Numbered from the stretch's first letter, positions 10,623-20,887 are shown. The stretch is DNA of 25,362 nucleotides from Moniliella sp. 'wahieum' (GCA_003971905.1 RSEE01000190.1:1-25362), one strand, 5' to 3'. Program-made: numbers and translations. The notes: generated from the letters alone by a model not told the origin.

Positions 10623-11271
10623 GGGTTATCCGTTCCTACTGAACGTCTAACCATCGATCCCACAGCATTCCGCAGAAACGGGAAAGACGGAGCAGAATCC
10701 CCCTCTCCCTGGGTACGTCTGATCCTGACACCGGGCCCACGTCAATTACCGAAAGCCTTCCCTCAAAACAGCCATTAAGAGGTTCTACTACCTAATACCC
10801 GAAACATACATCGTACCACTCCTACTGCCGCCATAGGCCTCTTCCCTCGAGGCCCGTACCACACCCCGTGTTGCGATATACCCCCTTACCATCTTTCAAT
10901 ACCGCTACGACTCCAGTCCGGGCCGTTCTCTGTCCCACGCCCTACCTCTCCACGTTGCGTCCGGGCGCAATGACCACCCCATTCCGAACGAAAAAAGTAG
11001 ATGAGTCCACCACTGTGCACGGGGCGGAGGTAAGAGGTGTTGCGAGACCATTGACCCCTGCAGAGGGCAGACTAATAGCTGAGAGCCGTGAGCCGAGAGG
11101 TGCGGTTCAAACTGAGGAGTTAGGAGGGCAGTGTGCAATGGAGTGGCCCGGAAAGGCATGGAGCCGGCGGGGGGGGGGGGACATGGAAGTGTAGTAACTG
11201 TGTGTAGATGTAGTGCCGCAATTGAGGGAAGATGTGAACGGGGAAGATAACCCCATCTGCTGTTTTCCCAG
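10623..11271. other. Intergenic stretch
   Basis: I see no supported gene. A plus-strand frame of 108 codons (10868-11194) is open but resembles nothing. A run of 12 G lies at 11169-11180. A donor-like GAG-GTAAGA occurs near 11026-11034 and a splice-acceptor-like CGCTCGCAG follows the microsatellite at about 11509-11517, which would allow a plus-strand intron. No coding sequence on either side supports it. Confidence 0.4.
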
Positions 11272-11506
11272 TTTCCTTTCCTTTCCTTTCCTTTCCTTTC
11301 CTTTCCTTTCCTCCTTTCCTTTCCTTTCCTTTCCTTTCCTTTCCTTTCCTTTCCTTTCCTTTCCTTTCCTTTCCTTTCCTTTCCTTTCCTTTCCTTTTTT
11401 CCTTTCCTTTCCTTTCCTTTCCTTCTTCCTTTCCTTTCCTTTCCTTTCCTTTCCTTTCCTTTCCTTTCCTCCTTTTCCCTTTCCTTTCCTTTCCTTTCCT
11501 TTCCTT
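11272..11506. repeat. (TTTCC)n pentanucleotide microsatellite, about 235 bp
   Basis: The tract is almost pure TTTCC on the plus strand, with a few interruptions (CTCCTTTCC, TTTTTTCC, CTTCTTCC, CTCCTTTTCCC). A second long tract of the same unit and the same orientation lies at 21737-22031. The apparent KGKERKGKE protein on the minus strand is only a translation of this repeat. Directly downstream (11507-11562) is a degenerate GCTCGCAGCTCACAGTTCGC tandem repeat. Confidence 0.97.
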
Positions 11507-11562
11507 CACGCTCGCAGGCTCGCAGCTCACAGTTCGCACTTCACAGTTCGCAGCTCGCACCT
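11507..11562. repeat. Degenerate GCTCGCAG/TTCGCA tandem repeat
   Basis: Short variants of CTCGCAG, CTCACAGTTCGCA and CTTCACAGTTCGCAG follow each other directly after the pentanucleotide tract. No function is apparent. Confidence 0.6.
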
Positions 11563-11711
11563 GTTCGTATCTTGTATTGCGGCACGTACATGGACACCCC
11601 ATCCACCACCTCCAACGAAGCGAAGCGAAACGAAACAAAACGAAACCAAACCAAACCAAAACGAAACCAAGTGAAACCGGACCAAAACCAATCCACAACC
11701 GAGCAAAGTCG

Positions 11712-11849
11712 GACCAAGACCAAGACCAAGACCAAGACCAAGACCAGACCAAGACCAAGACCAAGACCAAGACCAAGACCAAGACCAAGACCAAGACCAA
11801 GACCAAGACCAAGACCAAGACCAAGACCAAGACCAAGACCAAGACCAAG
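11712..11849. repeat. (AAGACC)n hexanucleotide microsatellite
   Basis: About 22 copies of AAGACC run from 11712 to 11849, with one shortened unit (ACCAGACC near 11745). It is preceded by an A-rich AAACCAAACC/AAACGAAACC region (11617-11700) and followed by AAGCCAAGCTGACCC repeats (11934-11997). In other frames it reads KTKTKT, RPRPRP or DQDQDQ. The 120 to 350-codon frames across it are products of the repeat. Confidence 0.95.
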
Positions 11850-11933
11850 GCGCCCACCCACCGCGCTTCCCTGCGCTCCGCTCTGCGCTCCCTTGACCTG
11901 GTACCAAGCCACTCCACTTCAAGCCAAGCTGGC

Positions 11934-12000
11934 CCAAGCCAAGCCACTCCAACCCAGCCAAGCTGACCCAAGCCAAGCTGACCCAAGGACGCAAGCCACC
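11934..12000. repeat. AAGCCAAGCTGACCC degenerate repeats
   Basis: Words such as CCAAGCCAAGC and AAGCTGACCC recur from 11934 to about 12000. This is the last part of the simple-sequence block that separates the unknown gene on the left from the bZIP gene. Confidence 0.6.
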
Positions 12001-12025
12001 CCAAGCACAGCACACCAAGGGGGGC

Positions 12026-15000
12026 TTAAGACGACCCAGGCCTACGCGCGGAGACAGGGCACATGCACCCCCCCCGCCTCCCCCCTCCGCCGCACCACTC
12101 CCACCCTCTGCCGTACGAGCGGACGCCTCTTGCCCCGCACCCCCCCGGCGTTCCAGCTAGGCACGCTACCTGCTGCGCCGGTCCAAAAAGGCGGGAGGAA
12201 GGGAGGTTGTGTCCCATGCGCAGCATGTGCGTGCGGCGTAGCGTGCGCGGGTACGCCCCCCGCCCCACCGGAAGAGGAAGGTGTAGTGAGCCAAGCAGGT
12301 CCGGGTCCCGCTTGGTGCGGCCCCTGTGGGGCAGAGGCCGAGGCCGACGTAGACGTAGATGGGCCAGGAACGTTCGAAGGAGTTGAGCCCGTACCCGTAC
12401 CTGTGCCCGTTCCCGAGCCTGTGCCGGGGCCGGGACGATTAGGTCCACTAGGGCCGGCGGTAGGTGTGGGTGTAGATGTGCGGTTGGCGTTGGCGGCGGT
12501 GGACGTGGAGGCGGGGTTGGGGTTAGATGTGGGTGTAGGTGTAGGTGTGGAGGTAGGTGGCGGATGGGGGTGGACGCTGATGCTGCCCCAGGAGCAGGGG
12601 CGGGGGTGGGAGTGGCATGAGCATGGGCCGGATGCGGGTTAGGGCTCGGGTGGGTGGTGATCCCCGGGTGCATCCAGGGGGACTGGACGTGAGCGTAACC
12701 TGTTGGGAGTGGAGTTGTCCCCGGAGCCGATCCTGAGCCTGGGACGCCCACGCCGACCCCTATGCCCGGTACAGGTGCGCCTGCTCCGGCGCCGCGGGCT
12801 AGAGCTGCGGGCCCAGCGAACGGCGCGATGGACGGTCCCAATGCGCCCATACCAGCCCCTGCACCCGCACCAGCGGGCATACCTGGGCCCATACCTCCCA
12901 TGCCCATACCGCCCATACCTGCTCCCATACCCATACCGCCCATACCGCCCATACCTCCCATGCCCATACCGCCCATGCCCATCCCCATGCCCATACCTGG
13001 TGCGCCCGGAAAGCCTAGGGCGGGGCAAGTTGCTATGGGGCAACGGCATGACGGACCAAGGGTACGCAGGATCGTACAGCGCCGCCAAGACCGAGACGGA
13101 ATTGAACACGTCCCCTGGTGATCCGGCAGGGGGCATGTGCGGTGCCGGTGGCGTCCAGGTAGAGGGTGCGGGCGCCGCTCCAGAGCCCGAACGTCCAGGC
13201 AGGATGCTAGGTGCGGCAGCTGGGGCTGAGGGAGGGTAGGATCAGGTCGTTGGACCGAAGGCGATTGGGTCGTCGCGTGGTGCGCAGCTTGACCCTGACC
13301 TGGAGCTTGACCCTGACCCTGACCCTGACCCTGAGCCTGAGCTTGACCCTGGGCCTGGGCCTGAGCGTGGACGTGCGAAGGCGGAGGTTGTTGTTGTCCA
13401 CTAGCGCGGAGGAATTGCATCAACAAGTCCATCCCGCTACCCGATGGTGCCAGTCCGTCCCCGCCGGCGGTCGCGACGGGGGGGAAAGAAGACGCCGAGG
13501 AAGTCGAGGAGGGCAAGCCGCCCGGGCCAGCCAAGTTGATGGGAGGGTAAGACGTGGGTGCGGCTCCAGCACCCGCTCCAGCACCGGAACCAGTACCTGT
13601 ACCACTCCCGCTCCCGTTCGTGCCACCTGGGAACCCGCTCTGGGAAGAAGATGATGAAGATGAGGGACCTCGAGCGCCGGAGGCTGTGGTGCCCATGCCG
13701 CCTCCGGTCGATCCAAAGGACATTTCCGACTCGTACCCTGCCGGAGGGGCGGATCGGAGCGGGGCACTATTAGCCTGGCCCGTACCTGACCCATCCTGAT
13801 TGGCCATCGTAGTATCGATAGTAGCCAACGTCGAGCTGCGGGACAAACCTGAAGTGGGTGCGCCCATACCGAGGCCCGTGCGGCCCTGCGATCGCGGTCG
13901 TGGTCGCGGAGGCGAATGCGATAGCGCACGAGTCTGCACCGTAGCTCCGCTGGTGCTACTGCCGCGCTCGTGGGTGGCACTGGAGGAGCTATGCACGTCG
14001 GTTGTACGAGCGCGTTTGGGACGGGGCGAGGTACGCTCCGTGTCGTAGTCAGTTGCTTTGCGCGTGGTGCTGGTGGAGGTTGTGGGTGCGGGAGCGCCAG
14101 TGCGCGGTTTGGACGATGGTGCGACGGAGCCAGAGACCGAGCCGGATACTGAACCGGTCCCGGACCCCGCTGACGGAGAGTGGTCCGGTGCAGTGTTGGT
14201 GGTATTGTTGGCAGATGCGGAGGCAGGTGCCGCAGTGGCCGAGGAGGCCGATGCGCCCGGATCGGGATTGTACCGTGCAATGAGTCGGTCGGCACTTTCG
14301 GGCAAGCCTTCGGGGGCAAGTCGGACTGGGCACGCAGTTGCTGCAACAGTTCCGAAGGGGTTTTGCCTGGCCAAGTGTGCCATGCGCGGGTCACGGTACG
14401 TTCCGAAGTGGAGGCCAACAAGACTTCAATATCGTTCATCTCAGCTTCGCTAAATCCATGGCCCAAGACGTTGGTCACGCCCCCGGCAAAGGTGCCGAGG
14501 GTAGCGACCACGTCACGGATCTGGTTGTTTTCCAACATGAGTTGGTGGAGCATGTAACGCAAGTGCATCACTTCGTCATTTTGTTCCACCGCCAATTGCT
14601 CTACTACCGAAGTTTCGAGCGCTTTGATGTACTCTTGTTTGCGCTGACGGAATTCGCGTTGGGCAATACGGTTTTGGGCTTTGCGGCCGCCGCCAGTGCC
14701 GTTCCGGGCGCGGAATCGAGATCGGGCGTGTCCAGGTCGTCCAGCTCGTCGTCGCCGAGCGACGGGCGGGAGAGGGCAGACTTGGGATGGGACTTTTTCG
14801 TGCGCGCCGTACTGGCTTTCTTGGCGGCCGAGCTGGCGGCCGGACGGGCTTGGGGTGGACTTGCCAGGCGCAGCTGCCGGAGCGGGGGCGGACGCAGAAG
14901 CGGAAGCGGGGCAGCAGGAGCAGGAGCAGTGGCCGGGGCAGAGGTGGAGGGGGAGGCAGAGGTGGTGGGGGTATCGTCGGCGTCGCTGGTGGGGCTGACG

Positions 15001-15078
15001 GGCGGGTGGACTGGGTGGCCGGTGGCCTGCTGGAGGGCAGCGAGCCAGGGGGTGCCGGGGGCAGGGGGCGCTGGCCAT
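12026..15078 (-). CDS. bZIP transcription factor, Yap/AP-1-like, with frameshifts
   Basis: The protein is a nuclear DNA-binding regulator. From the ATG at 15078 (context GCCATGGCC) it has an S/T/A/P-rich N-terminal region, an acidic DDELDDLDTPDLDS stretch (about 14710-14755) and a bZIP domain (about 14515-14690) with basic region RKAQNRIAQREFRQRKQ. Zipper leucines or isoleucines fall seven apart (L173, L180 and I187 of the 15078 frame). A conserved-looking tail, GHGFSEAEMNDIEVLLAST, follows. The C-terminal half is low complexity: Ser/Gly runs, QAQGQGQG (about 13290-13370) and GMGMGG repeats (about 12897-12999). The reading frame changes at least four times: around 14830-14900, at about 14700-14712, at G5 14312-14316, and around 13140. 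Each is explained by one missing base. The stop codon is therefore uncertain and 12026 is only the end of one open frame. The target genes are unknown; Yap-type factors often serve stress responses. Confidence 0.75.
12897..12999 (-). repeat. CCCATA/CCCATG hexamer repeat coding for Gly-Met
   Basis: Within the bZIP gene, hexamer-like CCCATACCGCCCATGCCCAT words repeat on the plus strand and read GMGMGGMGMGG on the coding strand. The same hexamer occurs in EXO84 at 20186-20216. Confidence 0.85.
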
Positions 15079-15109
15079 GGCTACGCGAGGGAAGGGGGGT
15101 GGGGCGATG

Positions 15110-15230
15110 GGGATGCTGGTGATGGTGGTGTGGGGATGGGGATGGGGTGGGGACGGTGGTGGTGGTGGGAGTGGTGGTGGTGATGGGAGTGGTGGTGGTG
15201 ATGGCGGGCGCTGATGGCGGGCGGAGGAGG
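15110..15230 (-). promoter_or_regulatory. 5' flank of the bZIP gene, CT/CA-rich tract
   Basis: The DNA directly upstream of the bZIP ATG is a tandem run of GGTGGTGATGGGAGT-like words on the plus strand, so it is CCACCATC-rich on the coding strand. Pyrimidine-rich tracts next to start codons are common in fungal promoters. EXO84 has a similar tract in the same position. A hairpin CTCAGCTC-(8 nt)-GAGCTGAG lies just beyond, at 15255-15278. Confidence 0.4.
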
Positions 15231-15324
15231 AAGGCTGAATGCAGCGTGCTGAGCCTCAGCTCAGCGGGCCGAGCTGAGTCCTCATCGATCGTCTGCCAGG
15301 GGGGGGACGGGTGACGGGCGACGG

Positions 15325-17368
15325 GTGAGGGGCGGAATGGCAGCGCATGGGTTCCGCCCTGCCGCTGGGGCTTGCAGTGCGGGGTTAGTACTTGTGCCAC
15401 TGGCCATCGAGCGCTTCCGGTCCTGGATCCGCCTCGACGACCGGGTTCGCTTTGAGGTGGACAGCGTCGCGTTGGTGGCAATTGTGCGGCACCCCAGCGA
15501 CGACCACTTGGCTCGTATCGGATGAAGGTGGGCGAGATGGGCGTGAAAGATGGGCAAATTGTGCATGTGCCTGGCGTGGATACTGCGGTTGCCGACTGGG
15601 GCAGCCGTGTCCCGCTCCGGATCCCACCGAGTCCCTCGACTCGGAGGGTTCCGAGCCGCCACCGCCTGCGACCGTCTCGCCCGCCTTGGTCTCTCGCCTC
15701 CGGCACTGGGATCGTCGCAGCGCGGCAACCAGCGTCGCTTTCCTTGGCCTCCTCGCCCGCCCGCCGCCATGGCCCCTGCAATTGAAATTCCGTCCGCACC
15801 TGAAATTGAAACTCCGTCCGTACCCGTTGAATGCGCGCCCCGCGCGCTGAGTCCTCCTCCCTTTCCACTCCCCCCTATCCGTTCGCCGGCGTCATTGAGT
15901 CCTCGGGCCCCCTTCCGGGGCGGTTGCGCGACCTGCCTGTCGTCACCCTCGATGAGCAGCGCCGCGACCCGGTTTTGGCCCTGCATATTGACGTGCTGGA
16001 GCGCCTTGCGCAGCATGGCGAGCTGGACGGCTCCGTTTACCCCAAGGGTATGATCGTTCACACCGCCGCGCGGTACCAACTTCTCGATGACCTCCTCTGG
16101 TGGCGCGACTATGCTGTCGGTGGCAAGGATGATCGATCGTCTACTCGCTCCATCCCGGTGCACTTGGTCCTGGCGATCCCGTCCCACCTGGAGAACGCGT
16201 ACATGCGTTTTCTACCACGAGGCATTCTTCCATCCGCGTGGAGCTCGTTTCGATCACCTGTTGCGCAGTCGCTGCCACTTTGAGCACATGTTTACGAAAG
16301 CTCGCGAGTTTGTTCGATGCTGCGAGGTGTGCCTCCATCGCCCGCCGCGTCGCTCCGTCGCTGGTCTCGGCCACAGGGAGTGGGCCGATGTTGGCTGCCA
16401 CCTGTATCTCGATTTCGGACATCTTGGTGACCTCGTCCCTGACGGGCCCGATCGGAATTTCCTGGTCATCAGGGACCAAGCTTCTGGGTTCATTGCTGCG
16501 GCTCTCGTTCCGGACATGAAGTCTGGATCGGTCATCGAGGCCTTGTACTACACCTGGATCAAGCCGTTCGGCCCTCCTCGGAAGATCACAATGGACAACG
16601 CCACCAGCTTCACCCCCCCCGAGTTGCAGCGTTTCTTCCAGTCGTGCGGCATTACCCCGGTCTATTCCACGCCATACAATCCTGGCGCCAATATGGCTGA
16701 AACTGCGGTGAAGAAGGTAAAGGACGGCATGCGCGCTGCGATCTTGTCCCAGATGTTGGACACGTCCTCCCCGCACCCCGGGTGGGTATCGACTTGCTTC
16801 TCGCCGGCGTTTGCTCCGCCTGGAACGGCTCCTTTTCTGCCCATTCCCATGTGTGCCGGAGGAGATCTTCTTTGGCCGTCGCCTTGTGCACCCCGCTGAC
16901 CCACTCCAGCCCATGCCGCCCCGCACGAGTGTGACGCGCGGCGCAGAAGGTGACCCGCCTGACCCCGAAGCGCAGCCTTTCTTTGACGAGTCGTCGCGCT
17001 ATCCAGTCTTCCCACCTCACACACTGGTTCGCGTGGTCGCCCCCAAGGCTAGTCCGGCTGGCAAGAACCTCTTCACTGTCTCTGGCCCGTACCGCGTGGT
17101 GGCTCGTCTTAGCGAGGCCAATTACTGTCTGGCTCACTTGAATGGCCATCCACTTGAGCGGCCTGTTCACTGCCGATCCATGTTCGCGTATTATGGTCCC
17201 ATGCCGTCTGCCTTCGAAAGTTCCGCCTGTCGCGATCCCATCTTCACGTGGGCCCTTCCCGCGGTGGCTCCACGCCATGGCCCGGCGGCTCCCCACGCTG
17301 CCCCTGCAGAAGATGACCTGGACGATGAATCGCCTCCTCCGTCGCTCCCGGGTTCTTGGCCATCTTAA
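15325..17368 (+). pseudogene. Ty3-like retrotransposon pol fragment: RNase H end and integrase
   Basis: This is the 3' part of a pol gene. Near 15385-15600 it shows the end of an RNase H domain: AIERFRSWIRLDDRV, then QIVHVPGVDTAVADWGSR, which matches the usual VPGxxNxVADxLSR. Next comes an integrase zinc-binding region with HEAFFH and CCEVC (about 16216-16332). The catalytic core has D109 in LYLDFGHL, D170 in TMDNATSF and E205 in NMAETAVK (frame starting at 16087). A C-terminal GPY module, FTVSGPYRVVARL, lies near 17075. The stop is at 17366-17368. Protease, reverse transcriptase and gag are missing, so the element is 5'-truncated close to the bZIP promoter. Frame changes occur at T4 16208-16211, at CCCCGGGTGGG (16776-16786) and near 16855. 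D to E spacing is 34 residues; 35 is usual. No LTR is certain. Confidence 0.85.
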
Positions 17369-18069
17369 CTCTTTCTCCCTATCTGACTGCCTGGAATGTT
17401 TTGACTCTGTTTCTCTCTCTTCTTTGCTTGACCTGCCGTTCTCGCTCGTTGGCGGGGTGTTGTCACCGGGATCACCGGCCGGCGGGGTTGGGGAGTTGCG
17501 TTTGTGTTGGGGCGGCCGATTGTTCTCCGGTGTTCTGGTTGGCGGGGCTTGAGGCTTGAGGTTGATGGGATATAACGAGCTCAACGGCATCCGTTGCTTG
17601 TCTCCTTTCCCCCCACCTTTTGGCTTCAATTGCCCCCTGACTCCTACCCGGCTTCGTGCCATCTCGACTCCTCACCTAACTCGCTGCTTCCCTCTCTGCC
17701 CCTCGCCTTGATCCCCGGTGCTTCTCTCTGCCACAGACCGTAGTTTGTCGCCAGTCCGATTGCTCGGCCAACGCAACACCACGTTGGAAGGGGGGGGGTT
17801 ATGCAGGTTATGCTACGTGTAAGAGTGTTGCAGTGTCAGAGGGTTACCTATGAGTCTGAATGGGTGAGGCTGAGGCTGTGAGACTGAGGCTGGGAAGAAG
17901 CATCCGGTGGGCTGTGCGAAGGAATGGAATGGAATCGAGTTATCTGCTGAGCCTAAGCTGCTCGCTCAGACGAGCGCACGCGAGTTGTCCGTCGCATTGT
18001 CGGGGCGCAGCAGTTCTCTGTGGGAGTAAACAAAAGCAGGTATCCGTCAGTCACTAGTCCAACCCCACA
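17369..18069. other. Intergenic stretch between integrase fragment and EXO84
   Basis: I see no gene here. A purine run, GGAAGGGGGGGGG (17786-17798), lies 418 nt after the integrase stop and could be a polypurine tract. The sequence after it (TTATGCAGG, then TGTAAGAGTGTT) could begin a 3' LTR, but there is no second LTR in the window to compare. The rest is unstructured. Confidence 0.35.
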
Positions 18070-20531
18070 TCACATCCCCCCCCCACATTCACACATACTG
18101 CAACAAAACACAAAGTCGAGCCCGACGTCACGCAGCTGGAGCGCAGCCTGGGTGGACATTTTGATCGCGTGCTTTGCGGCGGACCGATCAGCGGCTCCAC
18201 CGGCATACACTTGACGGCGCACGGTTTCCGCATACTCGGCCACCTGGGCCGCGGCCCACTTGACGAACCCCGAGGCCATGCGCGCCTCGCGGAACGCATG
18301 GAAGTAGTACTCTGCGCCGTGCCGGAGCGCGGTGAACGTAACCAAGGCCAACTCGGCCACGTACGCTGCGGCGTCGCCGTCGGGCCGGATGAGGCGCGTG
18401 CGTTTGCGCAGTGTGCTCGTGCGGCCATGGAGGAACGCACAGCGTGCCGCTTCGGCATGCTCGGCTCCAAGTGCCGTAAGGTGTTTGACCAGACCTGCCA
18501 TTTCGCTTCGCTTCGACCCGGCCGACGCGATCCGCAGCGCAGCTACCAGCGCTTGCGATACCGCTCGGCCCTGCACACCCACCCACGACCGAAGGTCGAG
18601 CGAAACGAGCGTCGGCTTGCCTGACGCTGCACTTTCCAAGCGCGCCACCGCCGTCCGACCACGCTGCACAAGTCCCACCGCCTCGTCCCACGAGCGCAGT
18701 GCGATCGCCACGATCAGCTGGTCCGACCAGTCGGTGATCAGGTCGTGCGCCGTCAGCGCCTTGCGGCCAGTCGACCCAGCAGGCGTAGTAGTAGTCGTCG
18801 TAGTGGTGGTAGTGGATCCCGTGGCAGCAGGCAAGGGGAGCACGTCGCGCAATACAGCACAACATCACCGCTTCCGTTTGCGCGGCGGCACGAGGGTCAG
18901 AGGGGTCGAAAGGGTGCGGGTGCTGGTGCTGGTGTCGTGCAGTCGAGGCGATACGTTGAGCGACCTGACGAAACGCATTCAACAAGTCTTTTGGCTGCTG
19001 CCGATCGTGCCGCATACACATACGTTTCTTTTCGCCTGCGAATCCGGATGGCATGTGCCACCTCTGGTCCGTCCCGTAGGTCAATCACGACAATGTCCGC
19101 CAGGGCAAAGCACCGATCCGCACGAAGCACAGCCTGTGTCGTCCCACCCAGAGTGGTTGCGCCTCCTGCGCCTACACCTGCTGCTGCGCCTGCGGACCCT
19201 GGAGTTGCGGTGCTAGATCCCGCCGGGGTGGGGAGCAACATGCTCATCCGTTGACTTCGTCTGCGATCTTCCTCTTCCCCCCCCCCCGACGAGCGGGGTG
19301 GCAATCAACAAGCGGTCGTCAAGCAGGACGAGGTGACAGGCTGGATAGGACGGTAGGTAGCAATGTTAAGTTGGACCCACCCTGGCGCATCGGCCACCAC
19401 ATGACGATCTTCCCCGAGTGGGACTAACTTTTCCGCGCCCGAGACGGACGCCCACAGAGCGCGGATCTGCGCCTCCCACAACGAAGCCAAGTCCGACACG
19501 CCGGCTCCAGCGCCAGTGCTGCTCCGCCACCTGCGGCGCCAGGGAGCAAGCTGATGCGGCGCGAGGCGCGTCGGGCGGCCGTGCGCGGCGCGTCCAACGC
19601 CCCTGTACAGCGAGGTAGGCCAGATCGTCATCGGCAAACGCGAGTGAGGTAGCAGACAAGAGCGGAGAGCGCGAGAAGTGGCAGAAGCGGAAGCTGCTTC
19701 GGCAGCGGCAGCAGCAGCGGACGCACTGGCATGTTGTTGTGCGTGTTTGAGCGTGGCTGGGATGGAAGCCCATTCGCGAAGGGTATGTTTCAGTTCGATC
19801 ATATCGTTTTCCAACTGCGCCACTTCTTTCGAGATCCAAATAAAGTCTTGGTAGTTGGCACACACTTCTTTCTTGAGTTCCTCGCCTGCGCGCGCTTTGA
19901 CCCCAACCAAGGTCTCCTTTGCTCGGTTGGACCGGAGGCCGCCACCCGCTACGCCCGACACCGCTCGCAAGTACGCTTGCGGCTCAAACTTGTCTGATGA
20001 AAAGTACGCCCACTCGGCGTCGGCCGCCACAGCTTCCTCCTCTGCACTTGTCAGCCGTCCCCCTGACCGCGCAGCGACAAACGCCAAGGCATCATCGCGT
20101 TCGTGCGCCTCGCCCAAGCCCAACCCCACTGCGGCTGCACCCATTCCCGCGGCTGCTCCTGCGGCAGATGCTGGCCCACCGCCCATACCCATACCCATAC
20201 CCATACCCATGCCCGCCGCGGCTGCAGCTCCAGCATCCGCTGCGGGAGCGTGGGCCAAGGACGACGGTAACGTGGGCACGGGCGGTGCAGGTGCAAACAC
20301 AGCTGCGCCAGGGGGTAGCGCTTAGACAAGCGTTTCTTGACATTGGATGAGCTGGCGGAGCTGGCGGCGGTGTGTGGGGGTGGGCGCGGGACGGGTGGGC
20401 AGAGGGGTGGGAAGAGGAGTGGGCGGACGCGTAGGCTGAGGAGCCAGGGATGGAGGGGGGTCTTGGTGGTACACGTCTGGGGCCGCGTGCGCAGGGCGCG
20501 TCATGCGTTTGCGCTGCCGCTCGTCGGCCAT
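18070..20531 (-). CDS. Exocyst complex component Exo84, with frameshifts
   Basis: Exo84 is a subunit of the octameric exocyst, which tethers secretory vesicles to the plasma membrane at growth sites. I place the start at 20531 (MADERQRKRM). KKRLSKRYP near 20335 matches the short basic motif near the N-terminus of fungal Exo84. The Vps51/Exo84 helical region is at about 19730-19990 (FEPQAYL, then NYQDFIWISKEVAQLENDM). A PH-like region spans about 19000-19520 (DRHVVADAPGWVQLN, LVLLDDRLLIATP, ADIVVIDLRDGPEV, IRIRRRKETYVYAA). The C-terminal helical domain is at 18070-18850 (LITDWSDQLIVAIALRSWDEA; FVKWAAAQVAEYAETVRRQV; LQLRDVGLDFVF). The total, about 800 residues, suits the family. Frames change at G5 20311-20315, near 19327-19337, in the PH region and near 18850. 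Low-complexity GMGMGM lies at 20186-20216. The stop at 18070 may be displaced by a C10 run (18076-18085). Confidence 0.85.
19277..19287. repeat. C11 homopolymer inside EXO84
   Basis: Eleven C on the plus strand read GGG on the coding strand, just after LIATPLV in the PH-like region. A run this long is a likely place for indels, both in reads and in cells. Confidence 0.9.
20186..20216 (-). repeat. (CCCATA)n tract coding for (Gly-Met)n in EXO84
   Basis: Five CCCATA/CCCATG hexamers in a row give MGMGMGMGMG in the N-terminal region of Exo84. The unit is the same as in the bZIP gene. Confidence 0.9.
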
Positions 20532-20887
20532 GCTTCTGATGGGTGTGTGTGGTGGATGTGGATGTGGTGGTGTGGAGATGGAGGTGGGGGTGGGGGTGGA
20601 GATGGAGGTGAGACGGAGGTGGAGACGGAGGTGGAGATGGCGGCGAGATGGAGGCGGAGATGGTGGAGGTGGTGGGGTGGAGGCGGCGGGGCGCCACGTG
20701 GGCGCGGGGCAGGCAGGAGCCAGCGCAGCGGGTTGGGTTGCGGATGCGGATGCCGTGCTGACGTACGTGCGTTTCCAATGTTCAAGTAATCCAACGCTCA
20801 GTGGGCCCGTCACGTGACACGACGGTACATCTGACGGCGACCGACCCACCCACTCCGCCCAGTCCGTGCCTCCCGGCGACGGTGCGG
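20532..20887. promoter_or_regulatory. Bidirectional promoter between EXO84 and the cyclin gene
   Basis: The two genes diverge from this stretch of about 356 bp. It holds CACGTG at 20695-20700 and a perfect 10-bp palindrome, GTCACGTGAC, at 20809-20818. CACGTG is bound by fungal bHLH factors, and GTCACGTG is the classical Cbf1 core. The EXO84-proximal part (about 20555-20690) is a GGTGGAGATGGAGGC-type repeat, CT-rich on the EXO84 strand. If the cyclin starts at the earlier in-frame ATG (20801), the second box would be inside the gene. Binding is inference. Confidence 0.5.

Noticed and set aside
11120..12013. A 297-codon minus-strand frame rich in KGKERKGKE and LVLVLV
   Set aside because: It is only the translation of the (TTTCC)n and (AAGACC)n tracts; no sequence outside the repeats looks like a protein family.
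11572..12642. A 356-codon plus-strand frame
   Set aside because: It reads through the hexanucleotide array and then antisense to the low-complexity end of the bZIP gene.
14576..15868. A 430-codon minus-strand frame upstream of the bZIP domain
   Set aside because: Its first half is antisense to the integrase fragment, and its second half is an off-frame reading of the bZIP gene.
16141..17662. Minus-strand frames of 261 and 336 codons
   Set aside because: They are antisense shadows of the RNase H/integrase coding sequence, which has clear catalytic motifs on the plus strand.
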